42,217 nt of DNA, from assembly GCA_010093515.1 (NCBI GenBank), contig MU001681.1, forward strand, positions 807,302-849,518. The letters run 5' to 3'. The DNA is from Lineolata rhizophorae. Its lineage: Eukaryota; Ascomycota; Dothideomycetes; Lineolatales; Lineolataceae. Position 1 is the stretch's first letter. Each line of letters begins with the position of its first letter. Below are positions 31,260 to 41,971 of this stretch, piece by piece. The position numbers and the translations under genes are program-made. Under the pieces are notes generated by a model, which was not told where the DNA came from, made no database searches, and was given only the letters and a program-made list of their open reading frames with translations.

Positions 31260-32818
31260 CTAAAGCGGCACGGCTATGGACGCCGAGCTCGTCACCTCCT
31301 GCATGCGGTTCATGCCCGCGGCGCGGCCATCCATCTCGACCTCGTCCGTCGTGAGGCAATGTATGATGATGACCGCCCAAGTCACTTTTTGCGCCGCCCT
31401 CTCAAAGTCAGCCCCCGCGCCCTACCCACCCTCCTCGGGAACACTTCTCAAAAAAAAAAAAAAAAGACAAAAAAAAGACAAAAAAAGGGAGATACTCACC
31501 ATCCAGCGTGCAAACCGTAAAGCATAACCACCCCTGCTCCCGCCCGTTGAGGTAGTACAGCACCCCCAGGTTCGCCACCGTCGGAATCAGCACCAGCCCC
31601 GCCCCCGCGAAGCTCTTCCACGCCAGCCGCTCGAACGCCTTGAGCCCCCGCGAGTCGCCCGCCGCCGCCGCCGCCGCCGCCGCCCCGTCCGCGCCCAGGT
31701 CCGCCGCCGCCGGCGCCCGCCCGCCCGGCAGCGACAGGACGCGGCCCAGCGACGCCTTCAGGCGCGCGGACAGGAGGCTGGGGCGGGGGGCGTCGGCGGC
31801 GGGGGGGGGGCCTCCGGTGGCGGGGGCAGGCAGCGGGGGCGGCGCGGCGGCGGCGTGGTGGGCGAAGGGGTCGAAGCGGAGGGCGCGGCCGAGGAGGGCG
31901 ATGAAGACGGCGGTGAGGCCGATGTTGATGGCGATGTCGTAGGCGAGCAGGGGGACGGAGACCTTGAGGGGGATGCCGATGCGGCACTTGCCGTCGAGGG
32001 CGGAGATGTCGTGCAGGGGGTAGACGAAGGCGACGGTGGCGATGGAGCCGAAGCCGGTGAGGACGACGAGCATGAAGGAGACCCAGACGGCGTCGTGGGC
32101 GCGCGACAGGAACGGGTCGCGCAGCGCGTGCGCGCGCTCGACGAGGAAGACGTACATGACCTGCGGCCGGGGAGGGCGCCGGTTAGGAGGCGGGGCGCGT
32201 GCGAGCTGCGGATGAAGGGGGTTGGTGGGGCCTACGATTTTGCTGAGCACGTAGAAGACGAGGCACACGATGATGGCGGAGAAGCAGGAGCTGTCCGTCG
32301 ACAGGCCGAGGCCGCTCTCGACGACAGCGGCGCAGAAGACGAAGGCGACGGCGAGAGCATGTTGGATCACGACGATCAGGCGGGTGGGGTTCATGCGGAA
32401 AATGTGCCGCAAACGTAGGTATTTCGCCCGCGAACCTGGGAAACGAGGGCGAGATATGAGAACCCCCCCGAGCTCATCGATCTAGTGCGGGAGCACTCCT
32501 ATAGGTGCGCGGGTAGGGATTGTTACCGAGCAGCCAGGCCAGGATGACCATGCAGGTCATCGACACGACCGTATATATCGTCCGCGCATTGACATTTTCT
32601 CCCCGAACAACAGCATGTCCGGGATTCGCGTCGCCGTCAACGACCGGCCCGGTCTCTTCGGTGTCGCGAGCATCGAGTTGCTGCGACGCGGCGTTGTCGT
32701 GGCGGTAGAAGTAGTAGAATCCAGGATGCGCGCTGGGCGCGGCGTGCGCGCCGATCGGCGACGCGGCGGAAGCTAGCAGAGAACAAAAAGCAAAGCAAGC
32801 GCTCCAGGAGGGTGGCAT
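31260..32818 (-). CDS. Seven-transmembrane fungal protein with signal peptide
   Basis: Exons 32818-32527, 32435-32236, 32160-31500 and 31384-31260; introns 91, 75 and 115 bp; 425 residues. ATG 32818 is the first Met and begins a signal peptide MPPSWSACFAFCSLLASAAS, followed by a short exoplasmic part. Seven hydrophobic helices follow: TIYTVVSMTCMVILAWLL; RLIVVIQHALAVAFVFCAA; SAIIVCLVFYVLSKI; WVSFMLVVLTGFGSIATVAF; LLAYDIAINIGLTAVFIALL; GAGLVLIPTVANLGVLYYL; and WLCFTVCTLDVTWAVIIIH, which spans the last intron. The loop between helices 5 and 6 is long and rich in Ala and Pro. Blocks such as RMNPTRLIVVIQH and GREQGWLCFTVCTLD mark a conserved, uncharacterised Pezizomycotina family. The topology is receptor-like, but I see no assigned GPCR motif, so function is unknown. 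The last intron has a T-rich tract. Confidence 0.82.
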
Positions 32819-34765
32819 GGCCGGAGTCGGCAACAGGGAAACGAGAGGGCGATAGATCGTAGTATGAACATCAGACCATGTGTTAGGAATGTGAGGACGG
32901 ACGGAGAAAGTGAAGGTGAGGTGGCTGGTAGGGTGTGAAAAGTGAAGTTAGGTGCAAGGGCTTGGAGGGCGAGGCTTCATCGTCGGGATTGAAGGCGAGA
33001 TCAGACGAGAGTAGGAGATGGGAGTTCGGTGGATCCAATCTGCTAAACGCAGAAGACGAACAGAACCGGAAATAGAACTTGTTTTTCTTTTTCGAGTGGC
33101 TAGGCAGTGCTTCGAAAGGATCGAGGAAGGAAGTATTCGACGGCGAGTGGATTCCGGCGTTGGCTCCCGACGGGAAACGGCAGGCAGGAAGGGTTCCGGG
33201 GCATCGAGGGAGGAACTGGGGATCAACGGAGAGGAAGTAGGGAATCACTGGCAAAAAACACGGGAACCCGCGTGAAGTGAAGGCGGCAGGGTGGGGATTA
33301 TAGCTGGGGCTTGCCAATGGCAGGGTCCGGAATGGGCAAAGGGGAGGCCGGACGGTCACACAAAATAGAATCGCTGCTAGGCTTGATGCGTCAGGCCGAA
33401 TGCGTTGGAAGCTGAGCGGTAAGGACAGAGGGGGGAAAATAATAAAAAAGGTTCGGAGGCGCCCAGAAGCAGCGGCAGGAGCATATTGGCAGTGGAGGAG
33501 GGAGTGGCGCCAGCCATTCACATCCCGGACCGTTGCCGTACCTACCTGTCCAGCGACATGGCTCCCGACGCTTGCCAACTGCTGCTGCAGCCAGCGGCGC
33601 TCGCTCGCCCGTCCCACGACGGGCACGACTTCCAACGACGGGCCCGCCGCCCTCCCCTCCTCCGATGACGAGACCTGTAGCCCGTTCCCTAGTAACCAAC
33701 AGCTGCCGCCCTCCACGCCCGGGTCCCGGGGCCCAGGGCTCACGAAAGCCGCAGGTTCTCCCCACCACCGCCCACCTCCCCCCATCCTCCTCCGCCCGGC
33801 CCCCGTACCCTCTCGCTCCCCTCGCACGCATACACGGGCTCGAGCCGAGCGGCGGCAGCGCGGCCTCCCCTAGCCACTCGAGACACGAGAACCCGGCCGC
33901 GCGGTGCTACGCGGGCAGCGGCGCCGAGGAACGAAGAGGGGGTTGTGGAGAGCGGGACGGGCGGGCGCGGTTGGGAGGCCGCGTCTGGATGCGTCGATTG
34001 ATGGCCGCGGCAGCTTGTGCGACAGAGCGCGGAGGGGCAAGCCTTGTTGTCTTTGGGGGAACCTGGCCGGGGAGGGCGGAGCTGGGCTGGGATGATGTTT
34101 TTTCTTTTTTTTTTTTTGCCCTTTGTTGTGCCCTTCTTCTCTTTTTCCTTCTGGCGCTGGTGACAGCTCGCTCGGATGGCGGCGGGAGCGGCGTGGGTAC
34201 GTAGGGTTGGGCTTGGCTGGCGCCGAACTTGCCCTGCGCGTCCATCACTAGCGGCGCATAGGACACACATTTTTGGAGCTGACAGCCTGCTAGATTGCCG
34301 ATCACGAAAGCGTCTGGGTAGGTATGTATGGACATACATACATAGGTCCCGTCCGCGGTCTAAGATGCCGTCATCACCTAGCGCCGAGCTTAGTGCATCT
34401 TAGCGGCGGTTGCTAGCGAAGTACATGTGCTAATGCCACGCAAAGTACTAAGCTTGTTAGTCCTCGCCGCGATCACTTCAAGCCGGCGTTCCATGCGTGC
34501 ACCGAATTCACAATCGCGGCGTTGCCGGGGGTTGGGGAGTTGGGCCGGGCTTCAGGGCCTCCTCTAATGCGCAACTCTAGTGACCAGTCAGTCTTTCCTG
34601 CCCGGCCGTCTTGCGGCGAAGCTCCTACCTACCGGCGGCCTTTCGTTTTCTTTTCCCTGTCGAGCTGTTCCTGCGTGGTGATCACTGGCCCGTCACCGAC
34701 ACACTCAGCAACCCAAGCGTGCCGTCTCAGTCTCAAGTCGAGCCGAAGTCAGGACGGGACGGCGG

Positions 34766-34800
34766 GAGTCGAGTCGAGTCAAGTCCAGTCCAGTCCAGTC
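34766..34800. repeat. Pentanucleotide tandem repeat (NAGTC)7
   Basis: Seven consecutive five-base units of the form NAGTC, where N is G, G, G, A, C, C, C. It lies in the gene-poor 5.4 kb region and is probably a simple-sequence repeat. Confidence 0.9.
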
Positions 34801-36903
34801 AACTTCGACCGAGAAAAAGCCCGCCGCAGCTCCCGAGCTCCCCGCGCGCCCAACCCAAATAGCCACCCCGGCGCTCGCGAATCGGACGGAGCATCTCCAT
34901 CGCGGGCCCCAGCCCCGAGCAACCCGCGATCGGGCTCCCAGGCCCAGCCCGCGCACACAACGCCACGCCCATCCGCACCACAACCACCAGCGCCCACCGC
35001 GCAAGGCCCGCGGCCCGGCGCCCCCTCGGCGTGGCGCGCACTCCGCCGCCCCTCGTGCGCCCAACGCGCGACCCCGAGCACCCTGCGCACACGCGCACAC
35101 GCACCCAGCGCGGCCAGCCTGGGCGCGCAGCCAGGCCGCCGCGCCCGCCATGCGCGCTCACGCCCGCGCCGCATCGCGCGGGGCTGCCCGGCCAGGCGCC
35201 GTGGTCCAGGCGAGCGGGGGGGAGTGGCGTCCGCGCCGCAAACAGCCCCGGGACCGGCCGCGGCCGGCGTGCGGGTCGGCGGGCGGCTCGCCGTGCTTCG
35301 TCGCGGCTAGCGGGCGACGGCTAACGTGGACGAATGGCTAACTCGGTGGACGGGCGGCTGGTGGCACGGAGTGCGAGGAGCGGGAGATTGGTCCTGGGGA
35401 AAAGAGGGGGAGGGTGTTTGTTTGTGGGAGTGGCGAGGCGAGGAAGACCGGTAGGTGAGCCCGGGTGCGCGGCGGGGCTAGGCATGTGTAGCTCCCTGGC
35501 ACATAGCAGTGAATGTAGCTAGCTGCCTGAGCTACCCCACAGATTGTGCCGGGCTGGTGGGGAGCGAGGGGGTGGGGGGAGGGGTGCCGTTGCCGCTGAG
35601 TGCATGATGGCGTTGGCCGGGCCGGGCCCCCAGGGCGCGAGAGGGGAAGCGTACATACGTGCGTGCTGCGTGCGCTGTGAACTACCGGACCTACCTGCTA
35701 CGAGCTTGGCGGCCAGCGGCTGCCCTCTTCGTCTCCCACCGCCTTCTGTTCGCCGCGGGGGTCTGGCGAGGGCAAGGGAGCTCGCAGACAGCCTCCGAGC
35801 AGAGAAGCAAGAATGGCGGCTGCGAAACGAGTCCCTTGTCCGAGCTGTGCGACGGGGCTCGAATGCGTGCCCGGCCGGGTCGGGTTAAGGTTTGGGATCT
35901 AGGGGGTTCGGTAGGTACTGAAGCAGGCGCATGCAGGAGATGATGCAACGGGGCTGGGTTGGGCTGGCATAGGACGGGCTGTGTTTTACTTGGAAGAGAT
36001 GTGTGCGCAAATTGGCGAGCGCCGCGGACGATGCTGTGCGAGGGTTGGACCCGGGGATGACCAGAAAATGTCTTTGGGAGAGGCATGCTCCGTAAGGACT
36101 GCTGAGCTGCTATGTTCTTGGGTGTGTGATGGGGCGCGCGATATCGTCTTCGGCGGCTGAAATGATTCATAAGAACATCGTTCCAGGCTTCATATTTCAA
36201 TGGGCAGGATTTGAAACTCGTGGCTGAAGAGCGATTAGAAAGGGAAAAGTAAAAATGACTTAAATATGTGGTTTCTCTTCAGTAGTGGAATCGGCGGTAT
36301 GGCTAGATCGAGTGATTGCGCCCCGCGAGGCGGCGAGCACTTGGAGCTTCCTGTCACTTTTCCCACTCCAACACACTCAAAATGTGACCAAAAAGTCTGG
36401 TCGCCATTCCGACGGGCTTCCGGCGCGGGACTACCTTGCGAGATAATCCGCATCTGCGCCTTGGACCCCAAACCACGTCCTTTCTCGCCAGTAACTTGAT
36501 CTTCGTCCCGCAGCAGACGTACGTTCCCGTCGATACTCACCGTACCCACCTCGGAGTGCCGTACGCAGGAGTCTCCCCGACGTCGGCAACCGGCACCAGA
36601 AGCGGCATTCCGCACGGGACCCAGAATGCCGGAGCGATGCGGGCAGCACTGACCAGTCTGGCCATGCACGCCTAGGCCGCCGCCGGGGCGATCAAGGGGA
36701 GCGAGTCGTGCGACCTTGGGAAGGGGAACGCAAAGCACACGGCATGACGCGGTTAAGCGAGCCGTGCGATGAGGAAGATCTGCTGGTGCCAATATTCCCC
36801 TGTGCGACGCGGAATGGCGCGCAGGCGTGGTTGTCACTCCCAAAACTGGGAGCTGAGTCTCGGTGGCGAGGAGGAGCTCAATGTCTGCTTTCAGGGCGAG
36901 TTC

Positions 36904-37047
36904 GTGGAAACGAAGTCATTCCCGTCTCCGTGCTCATGCAGCGAGTGGTGGAAAGCACGACGTATAGAAACGGCCGAATCGCTTCAATACCTCAGAAAGG
37001 CAGATTTGTGGAGACATGGCTAGCCTCTACGAGAAATTCGTTTCCAC
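36904..37047. repeat. 11-bp inverted repeat GTGGAAACGAA
   Basis: GTGGAAACGAA at 36904-36914 is matched by its exact reverse complement at 37037-37047, 122 bases apart. It could be a coincidence or the ends of a tiny inverted-repeat element. No TA or other target duplication was identified. Confidence 0.35.
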
Positions 37048-38263
37048 AACGGGGAATTAAGGCTGACGAGATAAGCTCCTGTGAGGCGTATCATTGGACG
37101 TGGAGGGAGTGGCCAAATCGGAGCTGACTGTGTGATCCCAGCCAGCATCGCCGGTTTAGCGATGAGTTCGGGCCCTTCCCGTGGCCAAGGACTTTTAATA
37201 GAAAAGGCTGAGATTAAATAAGATCATAAGGTTGCTGGGCGCACGACAGTAACCTGAAAGTTCTCGGCAGCAGATTGCTTTGATTAATTTCGTCTTCGTA
37301 GGCAAAATTTCCGGAAACGTTGTGGGATGGGATACGTGATACGGCGTCCACGGACTTTAGCCTTTACGGCAAAGGTCGCGAGGGCCTCGGCCCTTGACCC
37401 TAGCAGAGCTGTGGCTTTGTTGGATGGCTGCGTAGGTTGCTAGAGCACGTGAAAAGTGGCAGTACACTCTGCGATTTTCGCGCTGGGCTCCGCGTCCATG
37501 CCGCGTACACTAGTAGACGATAGGCAAGCGGAAGCGCAGTGACGTCGCGACGCGCATGCGGTAGGACACTCGAACGACAGGTGCATGCGTTGGAAAGCCT
37601 GTCTCGAGGAACGACGGGTGTCTTTCTCTTGTCGTCATCAGCAAATGGAGGCCGGCACCTGATGGTGCTGGCGACAATTGCAATGACGCCGGCGGGCGAG
37701 CAGGCAGAATGTCTCCACACGCAGCCGACAGGGCCGGACGGAGGGCGGAGGCGACATACGTGCGTAGCAGACGAGCAGGCCGGAGAGCGGTCGACAGAAA
37801 GGGCGGGTGAAGTGGAGAGCGCGGTGGTGGTGCTGTCGGAGCAGGAATTTGGTGGCAGTGCAATGGGCTCACGCGCGCGCCCATTGGTCGGCTGAACGCC
37901 GAGCCGTCCCCCGGACCCACGCCGAGACCGCCTCGCTCGCGACCAGCCCCGTTTCGAGCGCCCCTGCAAGAGCACCAAGCCCATATACATAGCGGCCTCG
38001 GCCTTTTCTTTTCCAACTGCGGGCATTCTCCTTCATACGCATGCACTTCGGCCTGTGCATATACCACCGCATGCTCTGCCGAGAGCGTGTTTTCGGACCC
38101 AGGACCCCTCGGTGATTTCGACTGCCTCCGCAACCCTCTCCGTCTCCTGTCGCGTCCACTCGGTCGCGCATCCACCCCCCCCCTTTCGTCCGTCCTGGGA
38201 GCCTCAACTCCTCCACCCCTCCTCCACCCCGCACGCGCAGCTTGGCGCGACCCTTAGCCCACG

Positions 38264-39582
38264 ATGCGGCGCAGCGTGCTCCTCTTCCTCGTCGCCAACA
38301 TTCTGATCGTCGGGTACCTGGTGCACAGCGTGTGGACGCTGCTGTCGCTGCTCGTCGTCGACGGCAGCGAGGACGCCATCTCGCGCGCCGAGCTGCCCGC
38401 GCCCAACTCGCCCGCGATAACGTCGCAGCCGCAGCTGATCCCCAAGCTCATCCACCAGACCTACGTCAACGAGAGCATCCCGGAGCGCTGGAAGGAGGCC
38501 CAGCAGAGCTGCATCGACCTGCACGAGGACTACGAGTATAGGGTAGGTCGCTCAATGGCATGGATTTTGGGGGCCCGGGAAGGGGTCCGACGTGACGCGA
38601 TGCAAGGCCAGACCTGAGACTGACGGTCGTGTAGCTGTGGACAGACAAGAAGGCGAGGGAGTTTATTGCTCAAGAGTATGTTGCTAGATGTAGCCTTTCG
38701 CGGCCGGATCAGCTTCCTAATGGCTCTTCAGATACCCTTGGTTCCTCGAGACGTATGACGCGTACGAATTCCCGATTCAGCGCGCCGACTCTATTCGCTA
38801 CTTCGTTCTCGCACATTTCGGAGGCGTCTATATCGATCTCGACGATGTACGTCTCAGCCCGAATCGCTCAAGCCACTCCTAAGCAATAGCCCCCCCATTC
38901 TAACCTCCCAAACCCTCGTTGACACAGGGCTGCCAACGACGCCTCGACCCTCTCCTCGCCTACCCGGCCTGGCTCCGCCGTACCGTCCCGACGGGTATCT
39001 CCAATGATGCCATGGGCGCCATCCCTCGACACCCCTTCTTCCTTCGTGTCATCGACTCGCTGCCCAAGTACAACCGCAGCTGGCTGCTACCCTACATCAC
39101 CGTCATGGCGAGCACGGGCCCGCTGTTCCTGAGCGTCATCTGGCGCCACTACAACAACGCGGGACCCATTGGCCGCGACCGCGTCCGCGTGCTCTTCCCA
39201 GACGAGTACAACAACCACCCGTGGAGCTTCTTCACCCATCACCTGGGCAATAGTTGGCATGGCAAGGATGTGCGGCTGATCTTCTGGGTATGTTATTCCT
39301 TCGGTAGCAAAAATTGGTTGGACTATGATATATTCGGTTGGAGTTAGGATTCTAAGTTATCTCGCTACGCAGATGGGCCAGCACTGGATCTTCCTCACCG
39401 TCCTCGGCTTCGTCCTCGGCGGCATCGTCTTCGCCGTCTTCTGGCGTTGCTACCGCGCTGTCACCGTCGCCGGCAACTCGAAATTTCCCGCCAAACTCGC
39501 CCGACGCCGCTTCTTCACCTTCTGGCGTCGAGGTGCGGCTTCCTCGAAAGATTATGAGCTCGTCGATCGGCACCAAGTATAA
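38264..39582 (+). CDS. SUR1: Mannosyl phosphorylinositol ceramide synthase catalytic subunit, SUR1/CSG1-like
   Basis: Exons 38264-38542, 38635-38675, 38732-38846, 38928-39287 and 39373-39582; introns 92, 56, 81 and 85 bp; 334 residues. An N-terminal membrane anchor (SVLLFLVANILIVGYLVH) precedes the glycosyltransferase sugar-binding DXD region: PKLIHQTYVNESIPERW, IQRADSIRYFVLAHFGG and YIDLDD with the DXD motif at 142-144. GISNDAMGAIPRHPFF and the C-terminal membrane segment (WIFLTVLGFVLGGIVFAVFW) complete the usual two-ended membrane layout. Sur1/Csg1 (and paralogue Csh1) transfers mannose from GDP-mannose to inositol phosphorylceramide in the Golgi, together with Csg2. The acidic and metal-binding residues are present, so it looks functional. 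The second exon is only 41 bp. The leader upstream (about 38110-38230) is strongly pyrimidine-rich. Confidence 0.92.
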
Positions 39583-40323
39583 TCGTCTCTTATACGAATC
39601 TAAGGGGGAGGCATCGACAACCCTTACCAGGAGGTGGTAGTATTATTATTCGATTCTTCACTTCTTGCTCATCTTGTTTTCCGCACGTACAACTTTGCCC
39701 ACTTGTAATCACCTTTTTTTTCCCGCTTCTCCTGCGACCCTTGCGCAACAGGGGTGCCTCTGAGAGCCTTTTGTCAACGCCGGAGAATGATGCTCCCATG
39801 ACTACGGGGCCTGACTCTTCCGTAGGATGCGGCTGGGGTGTAGATGTAAATAGTGAAATCACGGCAGCGTACGGTCCAACTTCGCCGATGGGATCGGTCG
39901 AATAGAGCATGGGAAAAGGCGTCTTGTCTTTGTATTGTTATTTGTATTCGAGGAGCGGCTGGATGGGACTTGTAGCTGCCTTTGGTGGCCTCGATGTATC
40001 ACTTCGTATTTCGTATGTTCTTTGCTGCTTCTCTGGTGCTCGCCGGGGGCGCTGCCTCTGCAGCACCGCAGTGGAAAGCTTGTTATAGTCATAGCAGCTC
40101 TGTTGCAAGCCTATGTTGTTCGAACTAGGGTTCTTCCTAGTTCACTCTGGGCGATCAGGGGCTGGGTTGCTGATTGTATAGGCAGTAGACAAGAATTGGC
40201 GCGTCTCAAGCTTCGCGGCCGCTCATGGAAAGAAGCAATTCCCGCGTAATTTAAAATCGGGGAGTAACCCGTAGTGCAACTCAACCAGACCGGATGAACG
40301 CTTTCTGTTTAAACTACATCTCT
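39583..40323. other. Convergent 3' spacer between SUR1 and KAE1
   Basis: The 741 bp between the two stops hold both 3' untranslated regions. The frame at 39935-40249 stays open for 104 codons but shows no family and is probably chance. Nothing else is seen. Confidence 0.45.
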
Positions 40324-41736
40324 TCAATCCCTCCATCCAACGTACACCTCATCAGTCCTGAACCGCTGCGTCACATCACTGTTCTCAACACCCCACGTCT
40401 CCCTCAACAATCCCTTTCCCGTCGCCGCCTTTTTCCTGCCCTCGTCCATGGCGTCCCTGCCGACGCTCCACTCGAGCAACCCCGCGTGCGCAATCATGAT
40501 GCCGTTGTCGATGCAGAACCGCTCGTCGGTGGCGAAGACGGAGCCGCCGCGCTCCGCCGCCATGATGCCCATCATCTCCTGCAGCCGCTCGTTGCACCCG
40601 ACGCCGCCCACGACGAGCACCTCGGCGGAGCCCGCGTGCGCCATGGCGCGCTCCGTTATCTCGACCAGCATCGCGAACACTGTCTCCTGGAGGGAGAAGC
40701 AGAGGTCGGGCACGGTGACCAGGGCGCCGGTGTCGGGGTCGCGGAGGGGCGGCGGGGCAGCGGCTGCGCCGGCCGGTTTGGGCTTGCTGGGCTGCTCGTT
40801 CTTGAGTCGCTTGGGAGCGCGCGCCCCGCCGGCTTCGTTGGCGGGAGGCGCGTCGCCGTTGGCTCCTCCGCTCGCCGCGTGCCCGTTCGCGACGCCGTTC
40901 GCCTCCCGACCTCCCGCGCCGTCCGTCTCCGCGTCCGCGTCCTCCGCTGGCACGCCCACGCCCACAACCTGCGCCGCCAGCTCGTCCGCCCGCGCGAGAA
41001 TCCCCGAGAAGCTCGCGTCCATGCCTTTGACCGCGTACGGCAGGTCCACGAGGCATTCGCCCTGCTTGGCCAGCTGCTCGATGTTGTAGCCGGGGGCCGG
41101 GTCGTTGGGTATGCGTAGGGTGCGCGCGAAGCGGTCGAGGCAGTTGCCCACGGCGATGTCGAGCGTCTCGCCGAAGATGCGGTAGCGCCGAGCCGAGTAG
41201 GCGATGACCTGGGTGTTGCCGCCGGAGACGTAGAGCACCGTCGGGTTGGCGGCGCCGGTGATTGCGCGGCCCATTTCGATGTCTTACCGAACGAATCCCC
41301 CTCACGGTCTGTCAATTCGTCTGCTGCGGGAATGGCTAAGGGGGGGAAGTGGGAGGCACGAGGCTCACGCACGTCCGACGCAGTGGTTCACGCCCACAAC
41401 CTCCTTCCCCCAAAGCAGCCCCAGCGTGCGCGCCGCTAGCGCCACGCTCTGCAGCGGCGCCCCCATGCCAGGCCCCTTGGTGTAGCATATCACGTCGACG
41501 TCGGCGACGCGCACGCCCGCCTGCCGCATCGCCCGCTTCACTAGCCGCACCACCCACGCCCGGTGGTGCTTCGCCGTGTCCTTGGGCAAGAAGCCCTCGC
41601 CGGGCGGCGACACGTAGGTATGGCGGAGGTTGGCGAGGATGTGCGGGTTGGAGGGTGAGTAGGGGGATGGGGAGTGCGCGATTAGGCCGATGCCGAGTTT
41701 GTTGGCGGAGCCTTCGAGGCCGAGGGCGATGGGCAT
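40324..41736 (-). CDS. KAE1: tRNA N6-adenosine threonylcarbamoyltransferase Kae1 with internal insertion
   Basis: Exons 41736-41373 and 41282-40324 around a 90 bp intron; 440 residues. Exon 1 starts [18 protein letters not shown], and the splice rebuilds the metal-binding HxxxH motif NHCVGHIEMGR (His118, His122). Other ASKHA-fold signatures are [43 protein letters not shown] and [16 protein letters not shown]. Kae1 is the catalytic subunit of the KEOPS complex and forms t6A37 in ANN-decoding tRNAs, which supports accurate start-codon selection; KEOPS also affects telomeres. Residues about 227-311 are a low-complexity Ala/Gly/Pro-rich insertion with a basic KRLK patch that is absent from the short family core. 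A pogo-type transposon begins about 235 bp upstream of the start codon. Confidence 0.95.
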
Positions 41737-41971
41737 GGTTGCCGGGTTGGAGGGCGGTATGGTTTGGGGGGTTGTTTGTATGGGTTAGGAAGGAAGTGTC
41801 GGGTACGGTTGATGGTGTTGAAGTTGAGAGGGGCGCTGGGGTTCGCGTCGCGGAGACTCCCTATCGATAAGCTAGCTGACCGGGTTCCGAGTCACCCGGG
41901 GTTCCAACTCACTGCCCAGAACTCAACACCCTCAACAAAACACGTGTTTTCTCACCACCCACACTGCCAAA
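41737..41971. promoter_or_regulatory. KAE1 promoter and transposon 5' flank
   Basis: The 235 bp between the KAE1 start and the transposase start must hold the KAE1 promoter, any terminal inverted repeat of the transposon and the transposase leader. A strong palindrome ACCCGGGGT lies near 41894-41902 and a CACGTG box at 41941-41946. The base composition changes from GC-rich to mixed around 41870. The element end probably lies near 41865-41900, but without the right end I cannot fix it. Confidence 0.45.

Larger units (their letters stand above)
32819..38263. other. 5.4 kb region without recognisable genes
   Basis: This is the longest gene-free stretch of the window. 32819-33400 is the promoter side of the seven-transmembrane gene. 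33400-35900 is GC-rich, with overlapping open frames on both strands rich in Arg, Pro and Ala, a composition effect. A T-rich run lies at 34100-34118, and a short TATG/CATA palindromic patch at 34320-34344. 36240-37130 has balanced composition and a few frames of 70-200 codons without known domains. 37900-38263 is the promoter and pyrimidine-rich leader of the MIPC synthase gene. A fast-evolving or non-coding transcript could hide here; I cannot support one. Confidence 0.45.

Noticed and set aside
34522-35310. 262-codon open frame in the GC-rich gene-poor block
   Set aside because: Overlapping open frames on both strands and a Ser/Pro/Arg/Ala-only composition point to base bias, not coding.
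37400-38175. Minus-strand frames of 208 and 221 codons upstream of SUR1
   Set aside because: They overlap each other in different phases and cover the SUR1 promoter and leader; no domain seen.
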